This document shows, piece by piece, positions 1-7,973 of a DNA stretch of 12,143 nt. Positions within the stretch are counted from its first letter, which is position 1, and each line of letters begins with the position of its first letter. The translations under genes and the position numbers were made by a program. The notes below the pieces were generated by a model, which was not told the origin of the DNA, did no database searches, and saw only the letters and a program-made list of their open reading frames with translations. Location: contig JAEZDW010000238.1 of the NCBI GenBank assembly GCA_023417955.1, forward strand, positions 1 through 12,143, read 5' to 3'. Source of the DNA: Bacteroidota bacterium (GTDB lineage: Bacteria > Bacteroidota > Bacteroidia > Cytophagales > Cyclobacteriaceae).

Positions 1-85
1 CCCAAAGGCCGTTGGCGTCACGGAAAGTAGGGATGCCACTCTCCTGACTGATACCACCGCCGGTAAGTACTACGAGTTTTTTCAC
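1..85 (-). CDS. cobB: Sir2-family NAD-dependent protein deacylase (sirtuin), N-terminus only
   Basis: The first 28 codons of a sirtuin are visible and the rest lies beyond the left edge. The translation begins MKKLVVLTGGGIS and continues QESGIPTFRDANGLW, which is the sirtuin NAD-binding signature (GAGxSxxSGIPxFR, then DxxGLW). Sirtuins remove acetyl or other acyl groups from lysines with NAD+ as co-substrate, in the cytoplasm. The start is GTG at 85: an in-frame TGA lies five codons upstream (98-100) and no ATG or TTG lies between them, so GTG is the only option. The middle residue of the first motif is Gly rather than the usual Ala (GGGIS instead of GAGIS), a mild variant next to the NAD pyrophosphate site. 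The gene follows topA on the same strand after 67 bases with no obvious terminator between them, so it may be co-transcribed. The symbol is by family; the catalytic His and zinc Cys are outside the window. Confidence 0.82.
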   Translation of the reverse strand, partial: MKKLVVLTGGGISQESGIPTFRDANGLW

Positions 86-152
86 GTCGCTTTTATTTCA
101 GGAAATCTGTCGCGTTGTGATATTGGCGCGTCAATGAAAACATCCTCCACAA

Positions 153-2717
153 TCAGCGCGTGGATGTCTTCTTTTTTGCAGGCTTCGCCTTCTTTGCAGT
201 GGTTTTCGCTTTTTTCGTTGCTGTGGTTTTCTTCGGCGTTGCCTTCTTTGCCGTTTTACCAGCTTTCGCGGAAGATGCCTTCTTTGCTACCTTTTTCGCC
301 GCGGATTTTTTAGCAGCTGATTTCTTCGCTGCCTTCTTCGCGGCAACCTTTCTGGCGGGCTTCGCTGCCTCACTAGACTGCGCTTTCGCTGGTTCCGCGA
401 TGCGACGTCCAAACCTGCCTTTCTTTTCCGGCGTTGCCTCTGCCAAAGCCAGGCATTCTTCAATCGTCAGGGAGGCCGGCTCTTTTCCTTTCGGAATCTT
501 CACGTTCTTCTTGCCCGCCTTGATGTAGGGGCCGAATCTTCCATTGAGCACCTGCACATCAGGATGTCCTTCGAACGCCTTGATTAGCTTATTTGCATCG
601 GCGATCCGTTTTGCTTCAATAAGCTCTACGGAACGCTCCAGGCTGATTTCGTAAGGGTCCTCTCCTTTCGGAATACTTACGAATTTTTTATCGTGCAACA
701 CATAAGGACCGAATCGGCCGATATTTACGATTACCGGCTTTTCTTCAAACTCACCAAGATCACGCGGCATTTTAAACAATTCCATTGCATCCTCCAGCGT
801 AAGACTCTCAATGAATTGGCCAGGGCGCAGACTTGCGAATTTGGGTTTTTCGCCACCGTTGTCGTCGGGATTTTCACCGATTTGAACGTAGGCGCCGAAT
901 CGTCCAAGTTTTGCGTAAACTTTCTTACCACTTTTGGGATCAACACCCAATTCACGACTGCGACCAACTGATGAACGCTCAACTTTTTCCGTCACCGCCA
1001 CTTTCTTGTGGAATGGCCGATAAAAGTTGTGAATCATTTTTTTCCAGTCGAGTTTTCCGCTGGCGATCTCGTCGAATTCCTGTTCTATTTCACTGGTGAA
1101 AGAGAAGTCCGTTACATCAGGAAAGTGTTCAACGAGAAAGTCCGTAACGATCATCGCCGTATTAGTAGGGAAGAGTTTGTTCTTCTCAGCTCCGGTAATC
1201 TCTGATTCCTCTGCACGATTTATCTTATCGTTCTTTAGCGAAAGAACGACATATTTCCGTTCGACACCTTCACGCGCTTCCTTAACAACATAGCCTCTTT
1301 TTTGTACGGTGGTGATTGTAGGGGCATATGTTGAAGGACGACCAATTCCGAGTTCCTCCAGTTTTTTGACAAGACTTGCTTCCGTGTAACGCGGTGGATG
1401 CCTGCTGAAAACCTGTTTACTTACAAGCTCATCAAGATCGAGTCGCTGTCCCACGTTCAACGGCGGAAGCACTTTGCTATTTTCTGCTTCTTCATCGTCG
1501 TCCTGGGATTCCATATAAACCTTAAGGAATCCGTCAAATTTCACAACCTCTCCCGTTGCTACCAACGTGAGCGGACTTGTGGAAATTGCAATTGTTGCAG
1601 TTGTCTTTTCGAGTTCAGCATCCGCCATTTGTGACGCAATCGCGCGCTTCCAAATCAGATCATACAGCCTTACTGCATTACGGTCCATCCCCGGATCCAT
1701 TACTGAAAAATCTGTAGGACGAATGGCTTCGTGCGCTTCCTGTGCCGAAGACGATTTGGTTTTGAATTGACGCGGTTCGACGTACTCCTTTCCGAATGCG
1801 GATTTGATTTGCGCCATAGCACCATTGCGCGCTTCGTCAGACAAGTTGACGCTGTCGGTACGCATATAACTGATCTTACCGGCTTCGTATAACTTCTGGG
1901 CTACGGTCATTGTCTGGATTACAGAAAAGCCCAGTTTTCGAGCTGCCTCCTGTTGAAGCGTTGACGTTGTGAACGGCGGCGCAGGTGATCGTTTCGATGG
2001 ACGAGTTTGTAAGTCGGAAATTGAAAACTTCGCTCCCTTGCAGGACTCGAGAAACTTCATTGCTTCCTCCTCGGTATCGAACCGCTGGGATAACTCGGCA
2101 ACCAGAGTTCGGCCATTATCGAGCAGGAAGGTCGCGTTTACTTTGAATGAAGACTTTGCCTGGAATTCGTTGATCTCACGTTCGCGTTCGACAACCAATC
2201 GAACGGCCACCGATTGAACGCGTCCCGCAGATAAACCCGTCTTTATTTTTTTCCAAAGGATTGGTGACAATTCATAACCCACCAACCGGTCAAGCACACG
2301 GCGCGCCTGTTGCGCATTGACCAGGTCTATATCAATGCTACGTGGGCTTTCAATAGCACTGAGAATTGCCTTCTTGGTAATTTCTGTAAATACAATGCGG
2401 CGTGTTTTTCGGTCGTTGAGATCGAGGACCTCTTTAAGGTGCCAGGAAATCGCCTCACCCTCACGGTCTTCATCGCTTGCGAGGTAGACCAGTTCCGCGT
2501 CCTCAGCCAATTTTTTTAATTTCTGAATTACGTCCTTTTTGTCAGGGCTTACTTCGTACGTAGGTTCAAAATCATTTTCAATATCAATTGCATCTCCACC
2601 TTTCGGCAAATCCCGGATATGCCCCATGCTGGAAGCTACTTTAAAATCCTTTCCCAGATACCCTTCAATGGTTTTCGCTTTAGCCGGGGACTCAACAATT
2701 ACAAGGTTTTTCGACAT
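153..2717 (-). CDS. topA: DNA topoisomerase I (type IA)
   Basis: Type IA topoisomerase of 854 residues. It relaxes negatively supercoiled DNA by cutting one strand through a 5'-phosphotyrosine and passing the other strand. Visible features are the N-terminal TOPRIM domain with the E9 strand (VIVESPAKAKTI) and the metal-binding acidic set D82/D84/E86 (SDEDREGEAISWHL), QARRVLDRLVGY near 137-148, GLSAGRVQSVA near 161-171, and the catalytic tyrosine Y284 in KISYMRTDS. PPRYTEASLVKKLEELGIGRPST (441-463) is the usual domain I/III segment, starting with residues that contact DNA. There is no Cys4 zinc-ribbon. The C-terminus instead has GRFG-type repeats starting near 605, 667 and 726, with a degenerate one at 767. 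Residues about 776-854 are a disordered Lys/Ala/Thr tail resembling histone H1, expected to bind DNA nonspecifically. The ATG at 2717 gives the standard MSKNLVIVESPAKAK start. It is divergent from sixA and lies upstream of the sirtuin. Confidence 0.97.
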   Translation of the reverse strand: MSKNLVIVESPAKAKTIEGYLGKDFKVASSMGHIRDLPKGGDAIDIENDFEPTYEVSPDKKDVIQKLKKLAEDAELVYLASDEDREGEAISWHLKEVLDLNDRKTRRIVFTEITKKAILSAIESPRSIDIDLVNAQQARRVLDRLVGYELSPILWKKIKTGLSAGRVQSVAVRLVVEREREINEFQAKSSFKVNATFLLDNGRTLVAELSQRFDTEEEAMKFLESCKGAKFSISDLQTRPSKRSPAPPFTTSTLQQEAARKLGFSVIQTMTVAQKLYEAGKISYMRTDSVNLSDEARNGAMAQIKSAFGKEYVEPRQFKTKSSSAQEAHEAIRPTDFSVMDPGMDRNAVRLYDLIWKRAIASQMADAELEKTTATIAISTSPLTLVATGEVVKFDGFLKVYMESQDDDEEAENSKVLPPLNVGQRLDLDELVSKQVFSRHPPRYTEASLVKKLEELGIGRPSTYAPTITTVQKRGYVVKEAREGVERKYVVLSLKNDKINRAEESEITGAEKNKLFPTNTAMIVTDFLVEHFPDVTDFSFTSEIEQEFDEIASGKLDWKKMIHNFYRPFHKKVAVTEKVERSSVGRSRELGVDPKSGKKVYAKLGRFGAYVQIGENPDDNGGEKPKFASLRPGQFIESLTLEDAMELFKMPRDLGEFEEKPVIVNIGRFGPYVLHDKKFVSIPKGEDPYEISLERSVELIEAKRIADANKLIKAFEGHPDVQVLNGRFGPYIKAGKKNVKIPKGKEPASLTIEECLALAEATPEKKGRFGRRIAEPAKAQSSEAAKPARKVAAKKAAKKSAAKKSAAKKVAKKASSAKAGKTAKKATPKKTTATKKAKTTAKKAKPAKKKTSTR

Positions 2718-2739
2718 GCCTCAATGGGTTCAAAAGGTC

Positions 2740-2768
2740 CAAATATCAGGAAATTTTTAAAAAATCAA
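2740..2768 (-). promoter_or_regulatory. Candidate Bacteroidota-type promoter for topA
   Basis: On the minus strand a TTG (2768-2766) is followed after 18 bases by GATATTTG (2747-2740). This approximates the TTTG / TAnnTTTG pair with about 19-base spacing used by the Bacteroidota primary sigma factor. It would put the transcript start near 2733, about 15 bases before the topA ATG. The -7 box is imperfect and the region is generally A/T rich, so this is only a candidate. Confidence 0.28.
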
Positions 2769-2828
2769 ATTTCACATATTAATATTGAATCCCTGAACCC
2801 TGCATCAGGACACCTTAATTCCGTTTTT

Positions 2829-3314
2829 ATGCCAAGGTACCTCTATTTGCTCCGACACGCCCAAAGTGCTGAGAAACAGCACGGTCAAACCGACCTTCAA
2901 CGTGAACTGACTCCTGAAGGAATCAAGCAGGCGCTTCAGATCGGAAGCTACCTTCGTGAGCAAAAAACTTTTCCGGACAGTATTTTCTGCAGCACCGCCG
3001 AACGGGCGAAAGCTACTGCGAGCATCGTTGCCGACGCCATCGGCTTTAATCGCGACCATTTATCGATTCAGGATGATTTATATGAGGCCAGTACGCGTAT
3101 TCTGTTTCAATTTGTTACGCAACTTGATGACAAACTTCAGCAGGTTTTGTGCGTCGCACACAACCCGGCGGTTTCATATGTTGCTGAGTATCTGACAGAA
3201 GCAGAGATCGGTGAGCTTGTGCCGGCGGGCATGGCGATTATTCAGTTTAACACCGGATCCTGGAGCGAGGTTACCGCAGGCAGCGGCGAATTCATTCGGT
3301 ACATCGCTTTCTAA
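2829..3314 (+). CDS. sixA: SixA-type phosphohistidine phosphatase (histidine phosphatase superfamily)
   Basis: A 161-residue small histidine phosphatase. The family dephosphorylates phosphohistidine, classically on histidine-containing phosphotransfer domains or PTS proteins, in the cytoplasm. The phosphate-accepting signature LLRHAQS includes H10, followed by LTPEGIKQA. The arginine motif is CSTAERAKATA (R59), and the second histidine is H101 in VAHNP. The 161-residue length equals that of E. coli SixA and is typical of this branch, which lacks the long insertions of phosphoglycerate mutases. The reading frame is open 70 codons further upstream, but that extension overlaps topA and contributes nothing family-like. 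The ATG at 2829, giving MPRYLYLLRHAQS, is clearly the start. The ureohydrolase begins 24 bases after the stop, so the two are probably co-transcribed. The substrate in this organism is not shown by the sequence. Confidence 0.9.
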   Translation: MPRYLYLLRHAQSAEKQHGQTDLQRELTPEGIKQALQIGSYLREQKTFPDSIFCSTAERAKATASIVADAIGFNRDHLSIQDDLYEASTRILFQFVTQLDDKLQQVLCVAHNPAVSYVAEYLTEAEIGELVPAGMAIIQFNTGSWSEVTAGSGEFIRYIAF

Positions 3315-3338
3315 GCATCCCGATCGGTCTTCAACTGA

Positions 3339-4406
3339 ATGAATCTTATTTCAAATCCGCAATATTCCCCATCAACATTTGATCCCAATGGTTCAGGGGT
3401 AAAAGGAAACTTGTTTGGTTTGCCGTTTACTCCGGAAACTGCTTCGTTGATTGTCGTGCCTGTTCCCTGGGAGGTCACCGTATCATACAACACAGGTACC
3501 TCACGAGCGCCTGAAGCAATTCTCGATGCGTCGTTGCAGGTCGATCTGTTTTTAAAAGATATTCCCAATGCATGGCAGCTGGGCGTGAGTATGCTTCCAG
3601 TGCCTCACAGTCTCGTGGATGAAAGTTCACGTTTGCGTGAACTCACAAAACATTATGTCTCGCGCCTGGAATCACATGATATTGTCGACGATGATCCTCT
3701 TCTTAGAAAAATCAACGAGGCTTGTGAAAACCTGAACATTTACGTCAAGAGCACCGTGACTCGATTGATGCGCGATGGCAAGATGGTGGGTTTGCTTGGT
3801 GGTGATCACAGTACTCCCCTTGGCTTCCTTCGTGCCTTGCCCGAGTTCTATTCACGTTTTGGAATTCTTCAAATCGATGCACATGCCGATCTTCGTAAGT
3901 CGTATCAGGGCTTTACGAACTCACACGCTTCGATCATGCACAACGCCATGAAAATTCGTGCCGTAACAAAACTGGTACAGGTAGGTATTCGCGATTTATG
4001 TGAAGAAGAAATGCAGTTCATCGAACGTTCACGCGGTCGAATAGTCACTTTCTTTGATCAGGATCTGAAGGAGGGCACGTATAATGGTGTAGGCTGGGAT
4101 GAGATCTGTAGCAAGATTGTTTCCGCGTTACCGGAGAATGTTTACATCAGTTTCGACATTGACGGTCTGGATCCAAGATTTTGTCCTGGCACAGGCACTC
4201 CCGTGCCGGGCGGACTTGATTTTCAACAAGCGTTATACCTTTTGAAAAAAATTGTCGCGGCAGGCAGGCGGATAATCGGATTTGATTTGAATGAAGTAGC
4301 ACCCGGTCCACAATCCGAATGGGATGCCAACGTAGGGGCAAGATTGCTTTATCAGCTTGCGAACTGGATGGCCGTCTCCCGGGGAAAACTCCGCGCAAAT
4401 TTCTGA
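3339..4406 (+). CDS. Arginase/agmatinase-family ureohydrolase, probable formimidoylglutamase
   Basis: A 355-residue binuclear manganese hydrolase of the arginase superfamily. The full metal-ligand set is present: GGDHS (H157), DAHAD (D180, H182, D184) and SFDIDGLDP (D273, D275). The downstream GTGTPVPGG and FDLNEVAPGP segments are also typical. The family hydrolyses guanidino or formimino C-N bonds in arginine, agmatine, guanidinobutyrate, proclavaminate or formimidoylglutamate. In Bacteroidota, proteins like this are commonly called formimidoylglutamase (HutG, last step of histidine degradation: formimidoyl-L-glutamate to glutamate plus formamide). That substrate is inference from lineage; no other hut gene is visible. 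The N-terminus has an inserted segment around residues 85-140 before the first metal motif, longer than in typical agmatinases. It begins 24 bases after sixA and is followed by a 108-base gap before the symporter. Confidence 0.85.
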   Translation: MNLISNPQYSPSTFDPNGSGVKGNLFGLPFTPETASLIVVPVPWEVTVSYNTGTSRAPEAILDASLQVDLFLKDIPNAWQLGVSMLPVPHSLVDESSRLRELTKHYVSRLESHDIVDDDPLLRKINEACENLNIYVKSTVTRLMRDGKMVGLLGGDHSTPLGFLRALPEFYSRFGILQIDAHADLRKSYQGFTNSHASIMHNAMKIRAVTKLVQVGIRDLCEEEMQFIERSRGRIVTFFDQDLKEGTYNGVGWDEICSKIVSALPENVYISFDIDGLDPRFCPGTGTPVPGGLDFQQALYLLKKIVAAGRRIIGFDLNEVAPGPQSEWDANVGARLLYQLANWMAVSRGKLRANF

Positions 4407-4452
4407 TGGAGCCGTATATATAATTTCTAGAATGCATCGCTCCCACGCCCGG

Positions 4453-4478
4453 TGAAAACCAAAATAAACCCTATTTTG
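4453..4478 (+). promoter_or_regulatory. Candidate promoter of the AGCS symporter gene
   Basis: The intergenic stretch 4407-4514 contains TATTTTG at 4472-4478, a near match to the Bacteroidota -7 box. It is the same heptamer found before the NSS transporter gene at 7935-7941. The matching upstream box is weak (TGAAAA from 4453). It would give a leader of roughly 30 bases. Offered as a candidate only. Confidence 0.22.
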
Positions 4479-4514
4479 CACGCCTGAGTAATTAGGATAA
4501 CGCGCGAACTACTG

Positions 4515-5909
4515 ATGAGTGATCTTATTTCAAGCATTGCCACCGGAGTCTGGACACCCGTATTGTTCCTGCTGATCCTTGGTGGTCTGTTTTTTTTGCT
4601 CTACTCACGGTTTATTCCCTATCGCTATTTTGGTCATGCGATCGCAATCCTGCGCGGAAAATATAACAATCCTGACGATCCCGGTCAGATCAATGCATAT
4701 GAAGCATTAAGTACCGCTCTGGCATCCACGGTTGGTATGGGAAACATCGCAGGCGTTGCGGCTGCAATTAATATTGGCGGCCCAGGCGCGCTGTTCTGGA
4801 TGTGGATCACGGCTTTTGTGGGCATGTCAACAAACTTCTTCACCAGTAGCCTCGCCGTTATGTACCGCGGTCCGGATTCCGCCGGACAAATACAAGGTGG
4901 CCCGATGTACGTGATCAGAGAAGCCTTGTCGCGCTCATGGCAACCTTTGGCAACGCTGTTCTGCCTGTGTGCCATGGTCGGATGCCTTCCAATATTTCAG
5001 GCCAATCAGCTAACACAGGTAATTTACGATATCGGCCTGTCTTCTTTGGGGCTTAAGGCTGCCTCATTTAAGATTGCCGGTTTTCAAATCGACACGCACA
5101 AGTTTGCCATTGGAATCGTGCTCATGCTCACATCGGGGTTTGTTATTCTTGGCGGGATTCAGCGAATCGGCCGTTGGGCCGGAAAGATGGTCCCGCTCAT
5201 GATCGTCCTCTACTTTGTATCCGTTGCGGCTGTTTTAGCGATTAATGCAGAGAAGGTGCCTGAGTATTTTCTTATGATCATTACGGATGCATTCACTGCC
5301 GACAACTACCGGGGTAGTCCTGCCCTGGGTGGAGTAATGGGAGGTTTGATTGTAGCAGGTGTACGAAGAGCGTCGTTTTCAAACGAAGCTGGAATTGGAA
5401 CTGCACCAATGGCCCTCGGGGCATCGAAGAGTACGCAGCCGATCCGTGAGGGACTTGTATCCATGATGAGTCCTGCTATTGATACCTTAGTGGTATGTAC
5501 GCTGACTGCGCTGGCAATTCTTGTTACTGATGTCTGGAGAACTACCGAAGCAAATGGAGTAACGCTCACGACAAATGCGTTCGCGCTCGCGCTCGGCGAA
5601 CCCGGCCGATGGATTCTGCTGACGTGTGCATTTTTCTTCGCGATCACGTCACTCTTTTCGTACAGTTACTATGGAAGCAAAGCAATGTCGTTTTTGGCAG
5701 GCGTACAGGCTGGAGGTTATTACAACTATTTCTACCTCGTGACGATTATTATAGGTGCTATCTTGTCCATGCAAGACGTCATGAACATCATTGATGTCGC
5801 CTACGCGCTTATGGCCTTTCCCACGATGATTTCAGGATTTCTGCTCGCGCCAAGAGTAATGAAGGAAGCAAAGCGATACTTCGCGACGTTAGAGAAACCG
5901 CAGAATTAG
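4515..5909 (+). CDS. AGCS-family sodium:alanine/glycine symporter
   Basis: A 464-residue integral membrane protein of the alanine or glycine:cation symporter family (AgcS/DagA type), which imports small neutral amino acids with Na+ across the inner membrane. Diagnostic segments are GNIAGVAAAINIGGPGALFW (about 76-95) followed by MWITAFVGMSTNFF, VMYRGP, the QGGPMYVI motif near 127-134, and FSNEAGIGTAPMA (about 288-300), all characteristic of this family. About ten or more hydrophobic helices are visible, with the first at about 13-31. The length is within the usual 440-540 range. The start ATG is at 4515; no clear ribosome-binding sequence precedes it. The stop TAG (5907-5909) overlaps the stop of the convergent doxX-like gene, so neither gene has its own 3' space. 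Alanine, glycine or another small amino acid could be the substrate. Confidence 0.94.
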   Translation: MSDLISSIATGVWTPVLFLLILGGLFFLLYSRFIPYRYFGHAIAILRGKYNNPDDPGQINAYEALSTALASTVGMGNIAGVAAAINIGGPGALFWMWITAFVGMSTNFFTSSLAVMYRGPDSAGQIQGGPMYVIREALSRSWQPLATLFCLCAMVGCLPIFQANQLTQVIYDIGLSSLGLKAASFKIAGFQIDTHKFAIGIVLMLTSGFVILGGIQRIGRWAGKMVPLMIVLYFVSVAAVLAINAEKVPEYFLMIITDAFTADNYRGSPALGGVMGGLIVAGVRRASFSNEAGIGTAPMALGASKSTQPIREGLVSMMSPAIDTLVVCTLTALAILVTDVWRTTEANGVTLTTNAFALALGEPGRWILLTCAFFFAITSLFSYSYYGSKAMSFLAGVQAGGYYNYFYLVTIIIGAILSMQDVMNIIDVAYALMAFPTMISGFLLAPRVMKEAKRYFATLEKPQN

Positions 5910-6316
5910 TCCCATCGCCCTTTTCCGCGGCTCAGGCTGTATTTCCCGGCGCCAAGAAAAAAAGCTGCCACACCTGTCATCAGGATGAACATATTAAGTT
6001 CAATCATCCAACCCCAGAAATTGTTCACACTAAGAATAATATCCCGGTGCGCGATCAAAATCGCGGCAAGCATATTAAAAGCAATAATCAGGGCAGCAAG
6101 ACGCGACTTCCACCCTGCTATGAGAAACAAAGGCGCGACAAACTCCCCGATGATGGAGGCATAGGCAAGAAATGGCGGCAACCCCGCTGCTGCAACCATA
6201 TTTTTGATGGAATCAATCTCCACAAATATCTTAAACGCGCCATGTGGCAGCACCAGACCACCACACGTTAATCGCAGTAATAATTTACCAAGGTCTTCTG
6301 AGGATTTTGAAACCAT
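5906..6316 (-). CDS. DoxX-family small integral membrane protein
   Basis: A 136-residue protein with four predicted membrane helices (about 12-30, 47-66, 72-90 and 104-121). It has the DoxX-type opening LLRLTCGGLVLPHGAFKIF and a GEFVAPLFLIAG segment in helix 2. DoxX-like proteins sit in the cytoplasmic membrane and are variously linked to thiosulfate:quinone oxidation or redox homeostasis, but most, including this short type, have no proven reaction. Its ATG (6316-6314) lies one base after the TGA stop of the preceding 483-residue gene (6320-6318), an arrangement suited to translational coupling. Its own TAA (5908-5906) overlaps the opposing symporter stop. The close linkage suggests a joint role with the upstream gene; what that role is cannot be read from the sequence. 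Confidence 0.82.
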   Translation of the reverse strand: MVSKSSEDLGKLLLRLTCGGLVLPHGAFKIFVEIDSIKNMVAAAGLPPFLAYASIIGEFVAPLFLIAGWKSRLAALIIAFNMLAAILIAHRDIILSVNNFWGWMIELNMFILMTGVAAFFLGAGKYSLSRGKGRWD

Positions 6317-6317
6317 G

Positions 6318-7769
6318 TCAGCTCATTGGTGTGACTTGCGCCGCGTCTTTCGTATCGCGATAATCAAACAGCCCGTGCTTCTTTATCGCTTCCGACACCT
6401 TAAAAGGCACAAACTTCTCCCAACCAGGTTCGTTTTTGCGAATCATAGCCAACACGTTGTCCGAAATAATGTGCAAGTGTTTGATATTTGCATTTCGAAC
6501 ATCCTCCATTTTGTTGTTATCCATCAGGTAACGAAACAAATTCTTGAGATGCTCAGGGAGGTCGAGTTCAAAATTCTTTAATGTGCACAGTGACTTGCCA
6601 TCTTTGTCAAGTGCGGGGTAGATATATAGCTTTACGTTCGTGCCAAATAACGACGCAAAGCATTCCAGTATTCCACCCCTTATATTCTCATAGGTTTTTT
6701 CGTCAAAAACCTTCTGAAGCGCGTTGATGCCCAAAATGATACCAATCTTCTTGCCTTTGGTAATCTTTGAAAGGTAGTCGACCAACCGGTAATACTCATA
6801 ATAATTTGAGATCAGCACATTCTGGCCAAGGGAACAAATAATGTCAGCACGGTGGAGGAAATCGGTTTCATCAATGTTGCCGTCTGCGCTGAGATCATTG
6901 AGTGTGAGTTCTGTGATCAGCACAATTTTGTTTTTGTCAACATCGGGTTCTTTTTTGAAATGGCGTCGCGAGGCCAGGAGCATATCGACGTTCACATGGG
7001 TGGGTGGTCTGAACCTGCCGCGCAATACCAGGACATTCTTCTTATAAAGTTCATCCGAAGGTTGTTTTACATCGCCATCCGGACCGAACATCGCTGCTTT
7101 TGTGAACCCGTTCTTTACAAGCTTAAGCGCCATGAGCCTGTTGTCAACGTGTTTGAAGTCAGGTCCTGAAATTCTAAACATGTCAATTTCAACCCGGCGC
7201 ATAGTGAGGCCGTCGAGTAACCCCATGAGTATCTGCTCTGGGTCGCGAAGAAAAAGGCAGGAATAGATCATATTAACGCCCACGATGCCGAGCGCGAGCT
7301 GTTGTTGCAGGGGATCAGTATCATGCATTTTGACGTGAATGATACAATCATTTGGTTCGCTCTTCGGCGTCAACTGAAATCGCAGTCCGATCCAGCCATG
7401 GCCCTGGTTAGTCCTTTCAAAATTCAGGCTCTCAACAGTATCAGCAAAGGAAAAAAAACGCGTCGTTTCAATTCGATGAGGTAGTCGCTCCGGAAGAAGA
7501 ACATATTCATGGTCGAGCATCCGGATCAGACGTTCTTCGCAGACATAACGGTCCGTGTGTCCGTAGATGGCGTCACTGAACTTCATGTCGTATGCAGACA
7601 TTGTTTTCGCGACAGTGCCTGACGCCCCTCCTACCTTAAAAAAGTTCGCCGCAACTTCCTGACCGGCTCCAATCTCGGCGAAAGAACCGTAAATCGATTT
7701 GGATAAGTTTATTCGTAGTGCCTTCTCCTGTGTCGTTAATTTTCTAAATTCATCCATATCGCGCTCCAT
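6318..7769 (-). CDS. Conserved protein of unknown function (483 aa)
   Basis: A soluble-looking 483-residue protein without a signal peptide or membrane helix. The most conserved-looking part is the N-terminal segment SIYGSFAEIGAGQEVAA (25-41), followed by FFKVGGASGTVAKTMSAYD (43-61) and MKFSDAIYG (62-70). I recall a similar opening (a short LxxxEKALRINL stretch, then IYGxFAEIGAGQEVA) in uncharacterised proteins of many bacteria. Some of those carry implausible automatic names such as TonB-dependent receptor or nucleotide adenylyltransferase; nothing here supports either, since there is no beta-barrel and no HxGH motif. The central and C-terminal parts are mixed alpha/beta, with hydrophobic strands such as KKIGIILGI and NVLISNYYEYYRLVDYL. 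The start ATG at 7769 is used; a second in-frame ATG is at 7757. It is divergent from the NSS transporter and coupled to the DoxX-like gene. Function unknown. Confidence 0.85.
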   Translation of the reverse strand: MERDMDEFRKLTTQEKALRINLSKSIYGSFAEIGAGQEVAANFFKVGGASGTVAKTMSAYDMKFSDAIYGHTDRYVCEERLIRMLDHEYVLLPERLPHRIETTRFFSFADTVESLNFERTNQGHGWIGLRFQLTPKSEPNDCIIHVKMHDTDPLQQQLALGIVGVNMIYSCLFLRDPEQILMGLLDGLTMRRVEIDMFRISGPDFKHVDNRLMALKLVKNGFTKAAMFGPDGDVKQPSDELYKKNVLVLRGRFRPPTHVNVDMLLASRRHFKKEPDVDKNKIVLITELTLNDLSADGNIDETDFLHRADIICSLGQNVLISNYYEYYRLVDYLSKITKGKKIGIILGINALQKVFDEKTYENIRGGILECFASLFGTNVKLYIYPALDKDGKSLCTLKNFELDLPEHLKNLFRYLMDNNKMEDVRNANIKHLHIISDNVLAMIRKNEPGWEKFVPFKVSEAIKKHGLFDYRDTKDAAQVTPMS

Positions 7770-7778
7770 TCAGGTAAC

Positions 7779-7798
7779 AAGTTAACAGAAGCTAACTT
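7779..7798. promoter_or_regulatory. Inverted repeat in the leader of the 483-aa gene
   Basis: AAGTTA (7779-7784) and TAACTT (7793-7798) form a perfect 6-base inverted repeat around an 8-base centre, about 10 bases upstream of the ATG at 7769 and bordered by an 8-base A run. It could be an operator or a leader hairpin affecting translation of the divergent minus-strand gene. No protein partner can be named. Confidence 0.3.
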
Positions 7799-7911
7799 AA
7801 AAAAAATGCCGTCACTCCTGACCTGATATTAACATAAATGTGATTTTGCCTGAAAATGTTGCGCTTCTGATTCGCAAAATTGAGAAGCTGACACCAACCA
7901 TCCCTCAGTTG

Positions 7912-7941
7912 TTTGAATTTTTCAAGATTCGCTCTATTTTG
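7912..7941 (+). promoter_or_regulatory. Candidate Bacteroidota-type promoter of the NSS transporter gene
   Basis: TTTG (7912-7915) is followed after exactly 19 bases by TATTTTG (7935-7941), one base short of the TAnnTTTG consensus. This is the spacing known for the Bacteroidota housekeeping sigma factor. It predicts a start near 7948 and a leader of about 26 bases to the ATG at 7974. It is the best promoter-like pair in the window, though still a match by eye. Confidence 0.42.
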
Positions 7942-7973
7942 GCGGCTTTATCCACTACAACCAAAGGAAGCGC

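Noticed and set aside
160..2519. Plus-strand open frames opposite topA
   Set aside because: They are antisense shadows of topA with Phe/Ala-rich (opposite the Lys/Ala tail) or low-similarity translations; no recognisable domain.
2619..2828. N-terminal extension of the SixA-like protein
   Set aside because: It overlaps the topA start, adds residues unlike any phosphatase, and the ATG at 2829 gives the standard family start and length.
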